Shown in pieces: positions 38,232 to 40,924 of a stretch of DNA of 40,924 nt. How positions within the stretch are numbered: the stretch's first letter is position 1; each line of letters opens with the position of its first letter. The stretch is from Streptococcus suis (GTDB taxonomy: Bacteria > Bacillota > Bacilli > Lactobacillales > Streptococcaceae), in the NCBI RefSeq assembly GCF_002964045.1, contig NZ_POPB01000581.1, positions 1 through 40,924 of the forward strand, given 5' to 3'. Both the position numbers and the translations under genes were made by a program. The notes beneath the pieces are model-generated. The model saw only the letters and a list, made by a program, of their open reading frames with translations. It was not told the DNA's origin and searched no databases.

Positions 38232-38271
38232 TTTTGATATAGTCTTTTAGTTTACTTTTAGTACTAGCTCT

Positions 38272-38474
38272 AAAGGTTTGGGGAACCTTTGGAGGTGGGA
38301 AATAGAGCGAACAAAGTTCGCATCAAAAGCTGCAGGTAGCTTCAATAGTCCAGTGGACTATTAAAGGTTGGAAATCGCACTTACGATAGTAAGTAACATT
38401 CGCAAGGTACAGCAAAGCGAGTTCAAATAATCATGAGATTATTTGAAGTTGGAAATAAGGAAACGAAGTTTCCT
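38272..38474. repeat. Cluster of hairpins with constant linkers between the two clpL control copies
   Basis: Successive stems: AAAGGTT/AACCTTT (38272-38290), GCGAAC/GTTCGC (38307-38321), AAGCT/AGCTT (38327-38342), AATAGTC/GACTATT (38344-38362), AAATAATC/GATTATTT (38425-38444) and AGGAAAC/GTTTCCT (38458-38474). Three stems are followed directly by GGAGGTGGGAAAT (38291), AAAGGTTGGAAAT (38363) and GAAGTTGGAAAT (38445). Stem sequences differ while the linker stays constant. Confidence 0.85.
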
Positions 38475-38510
38475 CATTCGCTGCAGTAATAAAAGATAAA
38501 CTAAATGACG

Positions 38511-38537
38511 CTAGTAGGGTATAATCCTGTCTTTCAT
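38511..38537 (-). CDS. 8-codon leader ORF MKDRIIPY (distal copy)
   Basis: ATG at 38537 with AAAGAGG upstream, stop TAG at 38511. Compared with the proximal copy the codons differ by GTT to ATA (Val to Ile) and CCA to CCC (silent), so frame, length and start are kept. Confidence 0.45.
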   Translation of the reverse strand: MKDRIIPY

Positions 38538-38554
38538 ATTAACCTCTTTAGAAT

Positions 38555-38717
38555 TTTGTCTTTTACTGACCAATAGGTACTAGAGTAAGTCAAACCGTTC
38601 TCGTTTGACCTATACTGACCTTTTATTCAAAGAATTCGTAAGGTCCTTTACCTTACGAATCTTATTTTACATCATTGGTCAGTAAAAGTCAATAGTTTTG
38701 TTTGACCTTTTTAGACT
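38555..38717 (-). promoter_or_regulatory. Promoter, 5'-end hairpin and CtsR sites (distal copy)
   Basis: TTGACT (38692-38687), 17 nt, TAAAAT (38669-38664), a better -35 than the proximal copy. The hairpin is at 38634-38660. CtsR-type pairs stand at 38677-38693, 38604-38620 and 38555-38571; the fourth (38701-38717) has one degenerate half (TTAGACT). Confidence 0.7.
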
Positions 38718-38721
38718 TTTT

Positions 38722-38827
38722 TATAGTCGAATGAATTAGCTTTCAGACAAGGAACTGAGACGCAGGCTATACTAAAGTATGGCAAGGCGAAAGTGACGAT
38801 GTATCAAAGTTAATTCAAATGACTATA
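38722..38827. mobile_element. MITE-like element with TATAGTC/GACTATA ends
   Basis: A 106-bp segment whose ends are inverted: TATAGTC then GAATTA and CTTT on the left, matched by AAAG, TAATTC and GACTATA on the right. No ORF is inside. The size, TA ends and inverted termini resemble pneumococcal RUP elements mobilised by IS630-type transposases, but I cannot confirm identity. Confidence 0.5.
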
Positions 38828-38828
38828 A

Positions 38829-38853
38829 AAAAATCTACCTGACGGTAGATTCG
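38829..38853 (-). terminator. Terminator after def-like gene
   Basis: AATCTACC (38832-38839) and GGTAGATT (38844-38851) form an 8-bp stem with loop TGAC; on minus it runs into a seven-T tract that abuts the MITE-like element. Confidence 0.85.
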
Positions 38854-38860
38854 GTAACTA

Positions 38861-39271
38861 CTAGATGATAATCCCTTCCAAATGATCTAGTTCATGCTGA
38901 ACAATCTGGGCTTGGAAGTCTGTCAGCTTTAGGCTCTGCTTTTTCCATGAAGCATCAAAAAACTCCACTTCAATCTCCTGATAGCGTGTCGTCGGACGGC
39001 TACCTTCCAGTGATAGGCAGCCTTCCTCTGTCTGATAGGGATTGGCCTTGCTGATGAGGACGGGATTGTACATGATCAGGTTGGTGAAACCCATGTTGAC
39101 GATGATAATCCGCTTTTTGACGCCAATCATGTTGGCCGCCATGCCCACGCAGGCGTGAGCGTTAACTGCTAAAGTGTCCTGCAAATCTTGACCGACCTGC
39201 ACATCTAGCTGAGTCGCAGGTTCAGATTTCTGTTGTAGGAAGAAAATGTCTTTCATAATAGGTTGAATCAT
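38861..39271 (-). CDS. Peptide deformylase-like protein
   Basis: Metal-dependent hydrolase family that removes formyl groups from nascent N-termini. The 136 residues start MIQPIMKDIFFL; motif 2 EGCLSL (near 94-99) and motif 3 QHELDH (near 125-130) keep the metal-binding Cys and two His and the catalytic Glu. Motif 1 reads GMAANMIG where deformylases normally have GLAAPQ-type sequence with a Gln, so the oxyanion-stabilising Gln is missing. At 136 residues it is shorter than the main streptococcal Def, suggesting a second, divergent paralogue. The ORF runs to 39325, but the ATG at 39271 has GGGAG upstream. Confidence 0.85.
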   Translation of the reverse strand: MIQPIMKDIFFLQQKSEPATQLDVQVGQDLQDTLAVNAHACVGMAANMIGVKKRIIIVNMGFTNLIMYNPVLISKANPYQTEEGCLSLEGSRPTTRYQEIEVEFFDASWKKQSLKLTDFQAQIVQHELDHLEGIII

Positions 39272-39357
39272 GGGGTGTCTCCCTTTTAAATTCTTGATGC
39301 CTATGACAAATTGGAGTTTAAACAAAAATATATCTAAATTTTTTATATAGATTAGCT

Positions 39358-40584
39358 TTATTTTTTATTTTGAAGTCGTTTTCTATTTTTTAACATTGCT
39401 TGAAAAATCTTATAGAGAATTGGTGAAACAATTAAATCAAATTCTCCTATATATTCTTCAATAACTGGATTCAATCGTGATTTAAAGTGATACAAACCAC
39501 CATCTAACAATGGCTCTACCCCACCTAAATTTTGCCACTTCACTCCACGATCGAATGCATATTTTGCAGTTTCAAACCAAGTTAATAGCGGAGCTTGGTA
39601 GTGACTAAAAGAATCATCCATCCCCGCATAAATATTTTCAGACGTCCCTCCAAAATCAATGGATAAAGTTCCAGCTAACGGTGCATATGTTACCCCAGAT
39701 TCAATCTTGGATTTGATAAATTCTTTTTCCACCTGTATTCTATGGAGTTCTTTCTGGTAATTATCGACTTTAGACGGTCTAGTACTCAATGTAAAGCTTG
39801 CTGCTTCCTTATTTAATTTATCAACTGCTTGGGATAGCAACTCGTCTCTCTTTAACAAATCTAAATAGGCCACTACAATATGCGAATCGTTAGGATAGGA
39901 ATCTAATATTTTTTGATAATATTCCTTTCCTCGTAAATGAATAGACTTCCGCTCTTCAGTTTTTTTCAATAAATCAGAAAAATCATCTAATAGATCTTCC
40001 CGACCAATTCGAATTTCAATTCCTTTATTTCGAGCAGTCCGGATATTTTGACGAACTCTTTTACTTAACAACTCCTCCGAAAAATCCTTGCTTTTCAATA
40101 CTGCATTAAAAGTTGGTTGAGTTGTATCCCATATAGTTTGAACTCGTCCTGACCAAACAAGCCCCATATCCTCCATCAGATCTTTAATTGCTAGTGTAGA
40201 TGGAATTTCCTCTGAATTTCCAGTAATCTTTTGTGTTGAAACTTTAAGAAAGGGATCAAATTTAATAAAAATACTTCGTTTCTTCTTACCAATTTCTTTG
40301 ATAGTCTTTAATACAAATTTGACTAATTCCTTATCTTGATAATCTATTACTGGACCTCTTGGTATATATATCATAGTAAATCCAATTGGTAGAAACAATC
40401 TTCTAATAAGAAGAGAAGCGACTCCAACTAACTCTTCATCCTTGAAAAATCCAATCCTTTCATTTTCCCAATCACTTTTTACATGTGCCCATTGGCTACT
40501 TTGCAAAAGATTAGTATATGAAGAGTTCTTTATAAATTCATCATGCTCATCTGCAGCGATTCCTACTTTAAATGTATATGCCAT
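39358..40584 (-). CDS. FemX/MurM-like peptidoglycan branch aminoacyltransferase
   Basis: Uses aminoacyl-tRNA to add a side-chain residue to the lipid II stem peptide at the inner membrane face. The 408 residues form two GNAT-like halves: LQSSQWAHVKSDWENERIGFF near 27-47, FIPRGP-like IYIPRGPVIDY near 71-81, RVRQNIRTARNKGIEIRIG near 180-198, a helical arm of charged coiled coil (about 250-300), and YAGMDDSFSHYQAPLLTWFETAKYA near 320-344. I cannot tell whether it is MurM, MurN or the first-residue enzyme. The ATG at 40584 is 9 nt from AAGGG; a TTG at 40593 is the alternative. A leader of about 140 nt precedes it. Confidence 0.87.
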   Translation of the reverse strand: MAYTFKVGIAADEHDEFIKNSSYTNLLQSSQWAHVKSDWENERIGFFKDEELVGVASLLIRRLFLPIGFTMIYIPRGPVIDYQDKELVKFVLKTIKEIGKKKRSIFIKFDPFLKVSTQKITGNSEEIPSTLAIKDLMEDMGLVWSGRVQTIWDTTQPTFNAVLKSKDFSEELLSKRVRQNIRTARNKGIEIRIGREDLLDDFSDLLKKTEERKSIHLRGKEYYQKILDSYPNDSHIVVAYLDLLKRDELLSQAVDKLNKEAASFTLSTRPSKVDNYQKELHRIQVEKEFIKSKIESGVTYAPLAGTLSIDFGGTSENIYAGMDDSFSHYQAPLLTWFETAKYAFDRGVKWQNLGGVEPLLDGGLYHFKSRLNPVIEEYIGEFDLIVSPILYKIFQAMLKNRKRLQNKK

Positions 40585-40696
40585 CAATTCCAACCCTTCT
40601 ATATCTGTGGTCTAAAATACAAAAAACAATTCATAGGCTGATTGTTCTCATCTTCTATATACCATTTACTTATGACTAAATTTTAGTTCACTTGAA

Positions 40697-40759
40697 GTGC
40701 TTGGCCAGTAGGTCAAGCACAAATACTATCAGTATAGCAGTGCTTTGATAAAAAGTCAA
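40697..40759 (-). promoter_or_regulatory. Promoter and 5'-end hairpin of the FemX/MurM-like gene
   Basis: TTGACT (40759-40754), exactly 17 nt, TATACT (40736-40731); +1 near 40724. GTGCTTG and CAAGCAC (40720-40697) form a 7-bp stem that begins about 4 nt into the transcript. The remaining leader (40585-40696) shows only a weak ACAAT/ATTGT stem before a T run, and no T-box sequence. I see no gene in 40760-40924, which is AT-rich. Confidence 0.65.
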
Positions 40760-40924
40760 GTATAGACATTCTCGGTACACAGCTTACGCTTATAACTAGA
40801 CACATATAGAAAATGTATGTAACTATCTTCCTATCTGTGTGTATCTTATAAAGGTATTCACAAAACGTTCACCTTAACTTGAATAATCTATCATTTCTAA
40901 AATAATTCTATCATATTTACCTTA

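Larger units (their letters stand above)
38024..38244 (-). repeat. clpL control region, proximal copy
   Basis: About 220 bp repeated with roughly 90 percent identity at 38510-38728. Both copies begin with GCTAGTA and end with TATAGTC on plus, and both hold an 8-codon ORF, four CtsR-type heptad pairs, an 11-bp hairpin and a promoter. Confidence 0.92.
38510..38728 (-). repeat. clpL control region, distal copy
   Basis: Second copy of 38024-38244, 266 nt farther upstream, with all elements kept. No coding sequence of a clp gene follows it; the hairpin cluster does. Confidence 0.92.

Noticed and set aside
40585..40724. T-box or riboswitch in the leader of the FemX-like gene
   Set aside because: There is a 140-nt leader and a tRNA-linked product, but no T-box sequence, specifier loop or strong antiterminator/terminator pair is visible.

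Overview
The window looks like chromosomal DNA of a Streptococcus, most likely Streptococcus suis or a close relative. The grounds are AT-rich DNA, a type B RNase P RNA gene flanked by gpsB and by a THUMP methyltransferase plus mapZ, a recU-pbp1A pair, a PASTA kinase/phosphatase pair behind fmt-rsmB, clpL under CtsR-type operators, and an ISL3-family transposase end. The species is inferred from gene order and protein similarity recalled from memory; no search was run. Where an ORF allowed several starts, I chose by Shine-Dalgarno spacing and family N-termini.

Layout. 1-936: the end of an ISL3-type insertion sequence, a terminator-like hairpin, and a cluster of short palindromes. 937-9589 (minus strand): two transcription units, gmk-rpoZ-priA and fmt-rsmB-stp-stk, separated by a terminator and an extended -10 promoter. 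9616-11919: rny and the divergent luxS. 11926-18890: a division and wall block with mapZ and a THUMP methyltransferase, rnpB, gpsB and ypsA on minus, and recU-pbp1A on plus. 19018-26160: rsmG, then an ECF vitamin-type transporter split into two parts (EcfT and a fused double ATPase; farther on the S component behind a SAM hydrolase-like gene broken by a stop codon), with trhO, an unrecognised gene and a possible 32-codon gene between them. 26268-27075: a five-unit tandem array built of hairpins. 27107-35753: yebC and a glucose/maltose block (EEP-family gene-ptsG, a divergent GntR regulator, malQ-glgP) that shares operator motifs. 35800-38860: clpL with a duplicated control region, a second hairpin cluster and a MITE-like element. 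38861-40924: a variant peptide deformylase and a FemX/MurM-like aminoacyltransferase with a structured leader.

How the genes fit together. Stk, Stp, MapZ, GpsB and PBP1a belong to the kinase-controlled division and septal wall machinery known from pneumococcus. The FemX/MurM-like protein adds to wall synthesis. EIICBA, MalQ and GlgP would take up glucose or maltose and process maltodextrins; their promoters share an AAACGTTT-centred element lying between -35 and -10, and a second TTTTACG half-site lies beside both promoters and the GntR gene.

The least explained structures are: (i) a 220-bp duplication of the clpL control region in which both copies keep an 8-codon ORF (MKDRI-V/I-PY) behind a ribosome binding site; (ii) a family of intergenic hairpins with changing stems joined by a constant GTTGGAAAT-type linker at three loci; (iii) apparently leaderless rsmG and ecfA mRNAs; (iv) predicted mRNAs of clpL, trhO and the femX-like gene that begin with a stem-loop.
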